Shown here: in pieces, positions 7,759 to 15,699 of the stretch
How the letters are laid out: each line of letters opens with the position of its first letter
Numbering within the stretch: the stretch's first letter is position 1
Assembly (NCBI GenBank): GCA_001784725.1
Contig: MFRX01000009.1
Coordinates: forward strand, 72,425 to 107,360
DNA length: 34,936 bases
Reading direction: 5' to 3'
Source of the DNA: Candidatus Moranbacteria bacterium RIFCSPHIGHO2_02_FULL_40_12b
GTDB taxonomy: Bacteria > Patescibacteriota > Minisyncoccia > Moranbacterales > 2-12-FULL-40-10
Notes under the pieces: generated by a model
Database searches by the model: none
The model's input: only the letters and a program-made list of their open reading frames with translations
What the model was told of the DNA's origin: nothing
Translations under genes and position numbers: made by a program

Positions 7759-9339
7759 ATGTATAAAGTCCTAATAACAACATCCGGAACAGGTTCGCGT
7801 TTGGGCGACTTGACTAAGTATACAAATAAGGGATTAGTCAGAATCGGAAAAAAACCGGTTTTGTCTTATATTATTGAAACTTATCCTAAAAACACGGAGT
7901 TTGTCATTACTCTTGGATATTTTGGAAATCAAGTCAGGGATTTTTTGGGATTAGCATATCCAGACAAAAAATTTACTTTTGTGAATGTGGATAAATATGA
8001 AGGTGCGGGAAGTAGTTTGGGATATTCTATGCTAAAAGCGGAAAAATATTTGCGTTGCCCTTTTATTTATCATGCTTCAGATACAATAATTACAGAATCC
8101 GTTCCTGCCCCGAGTCACAATTGGTCAGGAGGGTTTAAAGGAGAAGGATCTTCAAATTACGCCTCATTTGATACTCTCAATGGCAGAATTCAGCAGATAT
8201 ATTATAAGGGAGAATCAATTAGTCCTGATTTTCTACATATTGGATTAGTAGGGATAAAAAATTACGATAAGTTTTGGAGTGCAATGAAGGTTCTTTATAA
8301 AAAAAATCCAAATGATAGTACGCTTGGGGATGTTGGCGCTATCAATAAAATGCTAAAAGATGGAGTAGATTTTAAGGTTAAAAAATTTAAAGAATGGCAT
8401 GATACTGGAAATGTGGAAACACTACATGAAACCAAAAATAAAATACGGGATTCCTTTCGCATTTTAGATAAAGCGGATGAATCCATTTTTATTTTTGACA
8501 AGTTTGTGATTAAATTTTTTGCCGATGAGAAAATGGTCAGCGATCGTGTGGTAAGAGGTAAAATACTAAAAGGACTAGTGCCGGAGATAGATGGTCATAA
8601 GAAAAATTTTTATAAGTACAAGTATGCCGACGGCCATCTTTTTTCAAAGGTTGCGACGCCTTATAATTTTGAAGATTTTCTTAAATGGACCGAAAGGGAA
8701 TTATGGAAGAAAACTAAAGAAATAAGCCCGCAAAAATTCAGAAAAATATGCTACGATTTTTATTACAAAAAAAGCATCGAAAGAATAAATAAATTTCTTT
8801 CTTCTAGATCAGTCAAAGACCAAAGTAATATCATAAATGGAGAAAAAGTTCCTTCAATAAAAGATATAATAAAAGAAATTAATTTTCTTTGGTTGTGTGA
8901 TGGAGAACAAAGTAATTTTCACGGAGATTTTATATTGGATAATATAATCAAGACAAGAAATGGATATGCTTTATTGGATTGGAGACAAAATTTCGGAGGA
9001 TTATTGAGGTCAGGAGATAAATACTATGATTTATCAAAATTAAACCATAATTTAACCGTTAACCATGGAATTATAAATAGAAACTTATTCACCATAAATA
9101 TAAAAGGCAATATTATAGAGTGTGATATTTTACGCAAAGATAATCTAGTCCAATGCCAGAATGTTTTATTTGAATTTTTAGCGAAAAAAGGCTATGATAT
9201 GAAAAAAGTCAGATTGTTAACCGCTCTGATTTGGCTAAATATGTCTCCATTGCACCACCATCCATTTGACTTGTTTTTATTTTATTTTGGGAAATTAAAT
9301 TTATGGCGAGAATTAAAAAAAATAAAGCAAAGAAAATAA
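7759..9339 (+). CDS. nucleotidyltransferase fused to an APH/choline-kinase-like kinase
   Basis: This 526-residue two-domain protein probably phosphorylates a sugar or alcohol and then activates it with a nucleotide. Residues 1 to about 225 are a sugar-1-phosphate nucleotidyltransferase. The loop TSGTGSRLG (8-16), NKGLVRIGKKP (23-33), GAGSSLGYS (82-90) and an acidic residue D108 in YHASDTIIT fit the family, and WHDTGN near 215 closes the domain. From about residue 230 to the end is a phosphotransferase of the aminoglycoside/choline kinase fold. HGDFILDN (H388, D390, N395) is the catalytic Brenner motif and LLDWRQ (D407) supplies the second metal ligand. The start lies 12 bases after the epimerase stop, and the 3' end overlaps the phosphatase gene by 37 bases. 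The substrate is unknown. Domain calls are strong. Confidence 0.82.
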   Translation: MYKVLITTSGTGSRLGDLTKYTNKGLVRIGKKPVLSYIIETYPKNTEFVITLGYFGNQVRDFLGLAYPDKKFTFVNVDKYEGAGSSLGYSMLKAEKYLRCPFIYHASDTIITESVPAPSHNWSGGFKGEGSSNYASFDTLNGRIQQIYYKGESISPDFLHIGLVGIKNYDKFWSAMKVLYKKNPNDSTLGDVGAINKMLKDGVDFKVKKFKEWHDTGNVETLHETKNKIRDSFRILDKADESIFIFDKFVIKFFADEKMVSDRVVRGKILKGLVPEIDGHKKNFYKYKYADGHLFSKVATPYNFEDFLKWTERELWKKTKEISPQKFRKICYDFYYKKSIERINKFLSSRSVKDQSNIINGEKVPSIKDIIKEINFLWLCDGEQSNFHGDFILDNIIKTRNGYALLDWRQNFGGLLRSGDKYYDLSKLNHNLTVNHGIINRNLFTINIKGNIIECDILRKDNLVQCQNVLFEFLAKKGYDMKKVRLLTALIWLNMSPLHHHPFDLFLFYFGKLNLWRELKKIKQRK

Positions 9340-9806
9340 ATCCCAAGTTTTTGGTTTTTGACGTGGATGGTGTTTTTACAACCGGCCCTTTTTTATATAC
9401 GGTTAACGGAAAATTTGCCAAGACATTTGGTCCTCATGATAATGACGGGATAAAGATGATTAAAAATAAAATTAAAATTTGCGCTATTTCGGCTGACAAG
9501 AGGGGGTTTGAGATAACAAAAAAAAGAATTCAGGAGGACATGAAAATACCCCTAATCCTAGTAAATGAAAAAGAGCGACTGGATTGGTTTAAGAATAATT
9601 TCAAAAATCTAAAAGAAGAAGTTATCTATATGGGAGATGGAATCCATGATGCAGAAATTTTTGAGTATGTTTGTTATAGCATTGCTCCAAATAACGCTTT
9701 CTATTTGGCAAAAAATAAAGCCAGTTATGTTACTAATGCCAAGAGCGGAGAAGGCGCAGTGGCAGAAGCCTGTATTCATGTATTAAAAATATTTTTATCA
9801 ATTTAA
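9303..9806 (+). CDS. KdsC-like HAD phosphatase
   Basis: This 167-residue HAD-superfamily protein resembles 3-deoxy-octulosonate-8-phosphate phosphatase and related sugar-phosphate phosphatases. Motif I is FDVDGVFTTG (about residues 18-27) with both aspartates. Motif II is the serine in CAISADKRG. KDR-type lysines follow, and motif III is YMGDGIHDAEIF. SGEGAVAEAC near the end is a KdsC hallmark. There is no cap domain, as expected for a KdsC-type tetramer. No KDO synthase or CMP-KDO synthetase is in the window, so it more likely removes the phosphate from the intermediate made by the adjacent kinase. It overlaps the upstream gene by 37 bases, which suggests coupled expression. The Lys-rich first 14 residues could be partly non-native, but no better start exists. 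Confidence 0.85.
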   Translation: MARIKKNKAKKINPKFLVFDVDGVFTTGPFLYTVNGKFAKTFGPHDNDGIKMIKNKIKICAISADKRGFEITKKRIQEDMKIPLILVNEKERLDWFKNNFKNLKEEVIYMGDGIHDAEIFEYVCYSIAPNNAFYLAKNKASYVTNAKSGEGAVAEACIHVLKIFLSI

Positions 9807-9820
9807 TTTTTTAAAAAACA

Positions 9821-10798
9821 ATGGAAGAAATAAATATTACTGAAGGGTTAATCAATATGAATGATTCTGTATCAGCGAAAGAAACTGATTGGGTTCAATC
9901 ATGCGAAGATGCGGCTCAAAATGACGAGTTTTTTAAGACATTTCGATCTTCAAAGGCCTTTCAGCGTGTAATTGAGGGAACACCAAGAGTTGGTGGTATT
10001 TGGAACTTAAAAAGGTTATTGAAAGATAAAAATTTTTTAAAAACCCTGCCATTACTTCAAAAATCTGACATTATTGGACTTCCATTAAATACAATACAAT
10101 TTAAATTTAATGAAAAAAGCTACAATCTTTCCCCAACAACTATTCGATATGCAAATAATGCCTCGAACTGCGTATCTTTTTTTGGCAAAGATATTTTTTT
10201 AGGGAATACCGATATTTTTGAAATTGGCGCTGGATATGGAGGTGAATTTAAGGTTTTTAATGATTATTCAGTAGCTTTATTTAATAAAAAATTAGATACA
10301 AAATGGCATATATATGACCTTCCATCCTCAATCGCCGTTATTAAAAAATTTCTATCACATTTTAATTATCTGCCAAATTTTAATGAGTTAAAAAAGGATT
10401 CAACAGAAAAAAACTCTAACAGCCTAGTTATTTCAAACGGAGCTTTTTCTGAAATGACGGGGTCATTGCTAGATGAATATTTTGAAGCTGTTATTTCGCC
10501 TGCAAAATACGGCTATTTTATTTCTAATTTTGAGATCCAGTCAGAACCTTTTGGCGGTTGGAATACTAAAAAATTTATTATGCGCTTAAAAAAGTGTGGG
10601 AAGAATGACGTTGCTATTTTACCTGCTGAAAAATATTTGAGCTACTTCGATCAACAAGCTGGGAGTAAACTAATTGTTTTTGGGCACACTGCCTTAAAAG
10701 ACGATAAATCGAAAATTAAAGACATAATTTTAATAAAATTTATAGAATTTCTAGATAGTTGTGAGGATTTTTTTAAAAATAAATTTTTAAAAAACTAA
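9821..10798 (+). CDS. putative sugar O-methyltransferase
   Basis: This 325-residue protein matches the style of the putative sugar O-methyltransferase family found in glycan loci. A long N-terminal helical segment includes WNLKRLLKD and the region TIRYANNASNCVSFFG. The SAM-binding motif IFEIGAGYGGEFKVF is at about residues 128-142. KWHIYDLPSSIAVIKKFL follows, then LVISNGAFSEM, where an acid-bearing motif IV would be. It starts 14 bases after the phosphatase stop and so probably shares the transcript of the activation cassette. It would methylate a hydroxyl on a nucleotide sugar or on the glycan. Family assignment is from memory of motifs; the substrate is unknown. Confidence 0.7.
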   Translation: MEEINITEGLINMNDSVSAKETDWVQSCEDAAQNDEFFKTFRSSKAFQRVIEGTPRVGGIWNLKRLLKDKNFLKTLPLLQKSDIIGLPLNTIQFKFNEKSYNLSPTTIRYANNASNCVSFFGKDIFLGNTDIFEIGAGYGGEFKVFNDYSVALFNKKLDTKWHIYDLPSSIAVIKKFLSHFNYLPNFNELKKDSTEKNSNSLVISNGAFSEMTGSLLDEYFEAVISPAKYGYFISNFEIQSEPFGGWNTKKFIMRLKKCGKNDVAILPAEKYLSYFDQQAGSKLIVFGHTALKDDKSKIKDIILIKFIEFLDSCEDFFKNKFLKN

Positions 10799-10804
10799 CT
10801 TGGT

Positions 10805-11938
10805 ATGAAGAAAATATTAAGAAATAAAAGTATTCTAACTGGAAAAAATAAGCTAGAACAACTTTATGAATTTAAGAAGTTTCCTGTTTTTATGGGTTGC
10901 GTAGATAATTTAGATGATAAAAACGATATCAATGTTGATATGAGCTTTAGTATTTGTAGAGATACTGGGATAATTCAATTAGATGAATTATTACCGCTCG
11001 ATTTGATTTACCAAAATCAACATAACGATGGCGTAGGTAAAATTTGGCAAGAACATTATGTTTCTTTTGCAAAATTTTTAGAAAAATTTAATCCTAAGGA
11101 AGTATTGGAAATTGGAGGAGCTAATGATTTTATTGCAAATTATTATTTAGAGCGAAACCCAAAAACCACCTGGACAATTATTGAGCCCCATCCGCTTTTC
11201 AAAAATAAAAAAATAAAAATCATAAAAAGGTGGTTTGATGAATCGTTTGTGCTAAAATCAAAAAAAATTGATACAATAATGCATTCTCATGTATTAGAGC
11301 ATACATACGAACCAATAAAATTTATTAAGCATATCGCAAAATTCTCAGAAGAAGGGTCGCGACATATTTTTACAATCCCCAATATGGTTGAACAACTTTC
11401 TAGAAAATATACTAATTGCTTGAACTTTGAGCATACATTATTTTTGGCAGAGCCATTTATAGATTATATTCTAAGAATTAATGGCTTTAAAATATTAAAA
11501 AAAAGTTATTTTCAGGATCATAGTATATTTTATGCCACTGAAAAAATTAAATTAAATAAAGAAAAAATAACTTTACCAAAAAAATATTCTCAATACAAGA
11601 AACTTTTTTCCGAATTTGTTAAATATCATCAGGATTTAATTAATTCTCTTAATAAAAAAATAGACAAATTTGACGGAGATATTTATTTATTTGGGGCCCA
11701 TATTTTCTCCCAATACTTATTAGAATTTGGATTAAATAAGAAAAAAATCAAGGGGATTTTAGACAATTCAGATCTAAAAAATGGAAAAAGACTATACGGC
11801 ACCAATTTAATAGTTAAAAAACCAGAAACATTAAAAGGAAGAAAGAATGTCGCGATTATTTTAAAAGTTGGAGCCTATCGAAATGAAATTATAAAACAAG
11901 TAAAGAAAATTAATCCGAATATTGTTATTTTTGAATAA
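10805..11938 (+). CDS. NDP-sugar C-methyltransferase-like SAM enzyme
   Basis: This 377-residue protein has the three-part layout of NDP-hexose C-methyltransferases (TylC3 type). There is an N-terminal zinc-binding-like module with ICRDTGIIQLDELLPLDLIY, a central SAM domain with VLEIGGANDFIANYYL and HSHVLEHTYEPIKFI, and a C-terminal Rossmann-like module with YLFGAHIFSQYLLEFGL and LKVGAYRNEIIKQ. Some of the usual zinc-ligand cysteines are absent from the first module: only one is seen in MGC and one in ICRD. The metal site is therefore degenerate. It lies six bases after the O-methyltransferase gene. With Gmd at 13120 it could build a branched 6-deoxysugar. An ordinary O- or N-methyltransferase role cannot be excluded. 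Confidence 0.65.
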   Translation: MKKILRNKSILTGKNKLEQLYEFKKFPVFMGCVDNLDDKNDINVDMSFSICRDTGIIQLDELLPLDLIYQNQHNDGVGKIWQEHYVSFAKFLEKFNPKEVLEIGGANDFIANYYLERNPKTTWTIIEPHPLFKNKKIKIIKRWFDESFVLKSKKIDTIMHSHVLEHTYEPIKFIKHIAKFSEEGSRHIFTIPNMVEQLSRKYTNCLNFEHTLFLAEPFIDYILRINGFKILKKSYFQDHSIFYATEKIKLNKEKITLPKKYSQYKKLFSEFVKYHQDLINSLNKKIDKFDGDIYLFGAHIFSQYLLEFGLNKKKIKGILDNSDLKNGKRLYGTNLIVKKPETLKGRKNVAIILKVGAYRNEIIKQVKKINPNIVIFE

Positions 11939-11941
11939 AAT

Positions 11942-13084
11942 ATGGTTACTGCAATTTGCAATATATACATTAATTCTGAGGCAAAATTAGGTCTTTTTAA
12001 AGAGACCTTTCCTTTTGTTTATCCTATTAGTGATAATTGGCTTGTTTATATTAGGGGAAAATTTAAGCAAGAAGCAATCGAGCATATCAGAAGCTCATTT
12101 AACGATGTCGAGGACAGGTGTATATTCTTTGAAAGTCTTTATGATGATGATTGGGCGAAAAGCACTACGAGGATGCTGGAAAAATCCAAATACGATTACA
12201 TATATGTTTTTTTAGAGGATCATTTCTTATTAAAACCCATTGATCATTTTAAGAAGGTGATACGAGATATGATAAAAAATAATATAGATTATTTCCAATA
12301 CTCTTTTTTTAACATTGGACTACCCATTTATTCTATAGAACACTTATATCCTGATGTGACAGACTATCTTTGCGCATTTGAGTTTGATTCAGAAAAATTA
12401 CCAGTATTGCGAAAAACAAACAAGGCATTTTATCCATATTCACTCACTAGCGTTTCGTCGAAAAAGTATTTTAATCATCTTTTAAGCATTGAAAATAAAT
12501 ACATTATCAAGGTTCCGATTTTAATACAGGCTTTAATGGAGAATATCTTCTTTTTCTATCCAAGGAATCGTGTTTTTTGGCTTACGATAAATAAATTATT
12601 CTCAATTATCAATATTCGGTTTGTTATTTATCCCCGTGCCACCCCGTTTAATTTAGAAAAATCATTATTTGATTGTGATGAAGAATTATTGCCGATTAAG
12701 GTGGGCGGACTGAAAGAAGAAATTTTTGCAAATTGGGATGATGACAACAAATTAAGCAATTCATCCTTAATTAAACGTGGTTTATATCCTAAATACTTCC
12801 GTATTGACAGTCAGGAAAAGCCAAAAATTAACGAGGGTAGAGAATATATTCTAAATCAGGGTCAGAACAGTAATCATCAATATTGCCCTGATGTCAGCAG
12901 GGTTATGAAAATACCAAAAAAACATATTTACGTCAAAAAAGGAACTCTTAAAATATCATCAGAAAATGAATCATTTATATTAAATTCGGGGCAGTCAGTA
13001 TGGGTTACTGCAAACATTCCCCACTCTTTTTTTGCTTGTGAAGATTGTGTTTTTCATTTATATTTAGATAGTGGTTTACAGTAG
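11942..13084 (+). CDS. glycosyltransferase-like protein with C-terminal cupin-like domain
   Basis: This 380-residue protein was not matched to a named family. The first ~230 residues look like a GT-A fold. There is an initial beta strand (AICNIYINSEAKLGLF), the stretch WAKSTTRMLEK, then YDYIYVFLEDHFLLKPI (around residue 90), where EDH takes the place of the DxD metal motif. The last ~75 residues read as a small cupin barrel: HIYVKKGTLKISS, then FILNSGQSVWVTANIPHSFF. The classical His-x-His metal ligands are not evident in it. It sits three bases after the methyltransferase gene and ends before gmd. The role is probably transfer or modification of a sugar in this locus. Domain readings are moderate confidence. 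Confidence 0.55.
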   Translation: MVTAICNIYINSEAKLGLFKETFPFVYPISDNWLVYIRGKFKQEAIEHIRSSFNDVEDRCIFFESLYDDDWAKSTTRMLEKSKYDYIYVFLEDHFLLKPIDHFKKVIRDMIKNNIDYFQYSFFNIGLPIYSIEHLYPDVTDYLCAFEFDSEKLPVLRKTNKAFYPYSLTSVSSKKYFNHLLSIENKYIIKVPILIQALMENIFFFYPRNRVFWLTINKLFSIINIRFVIYPRATPFNLEKSLFDCDEELLPIKVGGLKEEIFANWDDDNKLSNSSLIKRGLYPKYFRIDSQEKPKINEGREYILNQGQNSNHQYCPDVSRVMKIPKKHIYVKKGTLKISSENESFILNSGQSVWVTANIPHSFFACEDCVFHLYLDSGLQ

Positions 13085-13119
13085 AAAAATATAAAATTCA
13101 ATTTTTAAAGATAAAAAAT

Positions 13120-14097
13120 ATGAAAAAAGTAGCACTTATAACAGGTATCTTAGGTCAAGATGGTCCCTATCTCGCGAAACTTCTTCTGAAAAATAATTAT
13201 GAAGTTTATGGATTAATTAGGCGATATACGAATCCAAATTTCAGTAATTTAGATTATTTGGGAATTACAGATAAAGTTAATTATATATCGGGCGATATGA
13301 CTGACGAAGCATCTTTAATTAATATCATTAAAACAGTAAGGCCTGATGAAGTATATAATCTCGCAGCGCAGTCATTTGTTGGAGCATCATGGGATCAGGC
13401 AAAAGTGACTAGCGAAATAAATGCCCATGGAGTATTATATTTGCTAAATGCTATAAAGAATTTTGCGCCTAGTGCGAAGTTTTATCAAGCGTCAACTAGT
13501 GAAATGTTCGGGAATAGCCATAAAAATGGGCTTCAGACAGAAGAGACACCATTTCATCCACGAAGTCCGTATGCAATTTCGAAATTATATGCATATTGGA
13601 TGGCGATAAATTTTAAAGAAAGTTACGGAATGTTTTGCGCAAATGGAATACTTTTTAATCACGAGTCTCCAATTAGGGGCATAGAATTTGTTACACGAAA
13701 AATAACTGATGGGGTAGCAAGAATTAAGCTTGGATTAGCAAATGAGATTAGACTGGGAAATTTAGATAGTAAAAGAGATTGGGGGTTTGCCGGAGATTAT
13801 GTTGAGGCAATGTGGTTGATACTTCAGCAAAAAGAGCCAGACAATTATATAATTTCAACTGGTGAAACCCATTCAATTAGAGATTTCCTCGACGCTGCCT
13901 TTAATCATGTCGGAATTAAAAACTGGAAAAAGTATGTTAAATTAGACCCGAGATTTAAACGCCCAGCAGAACTTTTTGCATTGCACGGAAAATCAGATAA
14001 GGCGAGAAGAAAACTTAACTGGAAACCAAAAATCAAATTTGAAAAATTAGTTAAAATGATGATAGATGCGGATATAAAAAGATTGTCGAAAAAATAA
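13120..14097 (+). CDS. gmd: GDP-mannose 4,6-dehydratase
   Basis: This 325-residue enzyme converts GDP-D-mannose to GDP-4-keto-6-deoxy-D-mannose, the branch point to GDP-fucose, rhamnose, perosamine and branched sugars. The evidence is strong: ALITGILGQDGPYLAKLLL at the NADP site, YNLAAQSFVGASW, STSEMFGNSHKNG, the catalytic SPYAISKLYAYW, NHESPIRG, GNLDSKRDWGFAGDYVEAMW and the C-terminal RPAELFALHGKSDKARRKL. The usual ending is ...RR- after NHESP, here PIRG, a minor change. Length is typical. It begins 35 bases after the cupin fusion. No Fcl, Rmd or perosamine synthase is encoded in the window, so the keto intermediate must be used by an enzyme elsewhere or by the C-methyltransferase-like protein at 10805. 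Confidence 0.93.
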   Translation: MKKVALITGILGQDGPYLAKLLLKNNYEVYGLIRRYTNPNFSNLDYLGITDKVNYISGDMTDEASLINIIKTVRPDEVYNLAAQSFVGASWDQAKVTSEINAHGVLYLLNAIKNFAPSAKFYQASTSEMFGNSHKNGLQTEETPFHPRSPYAISKLYAYWMAINFKESYGMFCANGILFNHESPIRGIEFVTRKITDGVARIKLGLANEIRLGNLDSKRDWGFAGDYVEAMWLILQQKEPDNYIISTGETHSIRDFLDAAFNHVGIKNWKKYVKLDPRFKRPAELFALHGKSDKARRKLNWKPKIKFEKLVKMMIDADIKRLSKK

Positions 14098-14100
14098 ATT

Positions 14101-14934
14101 ATGAATTTTAGAGACAAGACAATTATAAAAACCGACCCTTTTTTATCCGTTGTTATGGCGGTGCATAATAGAGAAAAATATTTGCGAGAAGCTATTGAGA
14201 GTGTCTTGAATCAAACATATGAAAATTTCGAATTTTTTCTTATAAATGATGGATCAAATGATAATTCGTGGGAAATTATCAAATCATATGCAGAAATTGA
14301 CAGTCGAATAGTGTGCATAAATAATCATAAAAATCTCGGACAATCATTAGCAAGAAATGTGGCAATTAAAAAAGCACAGGGTGAATATGTTATCATTGCA
14401 GATTCCGATGATATTTGTTTGCCAAGTCGTTTTGAAAATCAGTTAAAATATTTCAAAGAACACAGTTTAGAAGTTGATGTTTTAGGTTCTTTCTTTTGTC
14501 TATTTACTGATGGTGACATCAATAAATGCGAATCAGTACCAGTAAGTATTTCTGATTTAAATGACGGTAAGCCGCCGGTTCATAATCCAACGTGTATGAT
14601 TAAACGAAGTATTTTTTCTAATAATGGCTATTATGACTCTAAATATGATAACGCCGAGGATTATGAATTGTGGTCACGTTGGTCTTCAAGAGGTGTTCGT
14701 TTTCATAATCTCCATGAAGTTTTATATAAAAAAAGAAATCACAGTGGTTGCGTGAGTACTGAAAGGATAAGGCATCAAAATTATCTAATGACTAAAATAA
14801 ATATAATCGCAATAATTAAATATCATAGGCGATTTACAATAGCTGGATACCTGCGCATTCTTGAGCAGCTATTCTATTTTATTTATTTATTGCTAAGATT
14901 AGATAAGGTATACAAAAAGAGTGGAAAATATTAA
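14101..14934 (+). CDS. family 2 glycosyltransferase
   Basis: This 277-residue GT2 enzyme starts three bases after gmd. The GT-A fold is shown by LSVVMAVHNREKYLREAIES, the donor-binding NDGSNDNSWEII, NKGQ-type NLGQSLARNVAIKKA and the metal-binding DSDD (IADSDDICLPSRF, about residue 100). EDYELWSRW near residue 188 supplies the usual acidic base region. A weakly hydrophobic stretch near the C-terminus (LEQLFYFIYLLLRL) may attach it to the membrane. It probably adds one sugar, possibly the GDP-6-deoxy sugar made by the neighbouring Gmd, but that is inference from position only. Confidence 0.88.
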   Translation: MNFRDKTIIKTDPFLSVVMAVHNREKYLREAIESVLNQTYENFEFFLINDGSNDNSWEIIKSYAEIDSRIVCINNHKNLGQSLARNVAIKKAQGEYVIIADSDDICLPSRFENQLKYFKEHSLEVDVLGSFFCLFTDGDINKCESVPVSISDLNDGKPPVHNPTCMIKRSIFSNNGYYDSKYDNAEDYELWSRWSSRGVRFHNLHEVLYKKRNHSGCVSTERIRHQNYLMTKINIIAIIKYHRRFTIAGYLRILEQLFYFIYLLLRLDKVYKKSGKY

Positions 14935-14951
14935 AAAACATAATTATTCTC

Positions 14952-15689
14952 ATGGATAATAAAAAAATATTTGATAATTATTTAACGAATCATTATTCTA
15001 AGTGTGAAAAAACAGATTTCAACAACGATAATGAGGTGCTTGTATTACTTGATAAAAATAAGATTCCAATAGATTATAATCTAGGGTCGTTATTTAAGGA
15101 AAAAATAAGCAAAAAAAGCAAAATCCTTGACTTAGGATGTGGCTATGGAAGTTTTTTGTATTTTTTGCGATCGCATTATTATGAAAATGTGACTGGCATT
15201 GACATATCAACTGAAGAAATAGCAATTTGCAAGAAACTTTTCAAGACATATGAATTTTATCATGAGGATATTTTTGCCTATATTCAGAATACTAAAGAGA
15301 GATTTGACGTACTTTATTTGTCACACGTTCTAGAACATATTGATAAAAAACAACTTTTTGAATTTTTGGAAGGCGCAAATAATATTTTAAATGATAATGG
15401 CTTTTTTATTCTCGTGGTTCCAAATAGTGCTGCTTACTTCAATTCTGCGGCAAATCGATACGGAGACCTAACTCACGAGGTCGGGTTTACTGATAAGAGC
15501 TTAAGGCAAGCACTGATGGTAACAAAATTTGATAATATTAAAATTAAAAATTATTTTGGTGTTGGAAATTTTTGGTTGAATATTGTGAGAAAAGTGGCAC
15601 TTTTTTTATTTGAACTATTTATTCAGATTTTAGGTTATGAAAAGCAAGAAATACACACACCAAGCATTCTAGTTATCGCTAGGAAATAA
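14952..15689 (+). CDS. class I SAM-dependent methyltransferase
   Basis: This 245-residue Rossmann methyltransferase has motif I ILDLGCGYGSFLYFL (about residues 56-70), motif II with VTGIDISTEEI and the post-motif DVLYLSHVLEHI. NDNGFFILVVPNSAAYFNSA is typical of the Methyltransf_23 group. It ends a run of plus-strand glycan genes, 17 bases after the GT2, and converges with the minus-strand GT4 ten bases away. No terminator hairpin was seen in that gap. It probably methylates a sugar of the surface glycan; no substrate can be read. Confidence 0.82.
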   Translation: MDNKKIFDNYLTNHYSKCEKTDFNNDNEVLVLLDKNKIPIDYNLGSLFKEKISKKSKILDLGCGYGSFLYFLRSHYYENVTGIDISTEEIAICKKLFKTYEFYHEDIFAYIQNTKERFDVLYLSHVLEHIDKKQLFEFLEGANNILNDNGFFILVVPNSAAYFNSAANRYGDLTHEVGFTDKSLRQALMVTKFDNIKIKNYFGVGNFWLNIVRKVALFLFELFIQILGYEKQEIHTPSILVIARK

Positions 15690-15699
15690 GATATATTCA

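Noticed and set aside
15690..15699. Terminator between the convergent methyltransferase and GT4 genes
   Set aside because: Only ten bases separate the stops and no stable stem with a T run could be found.
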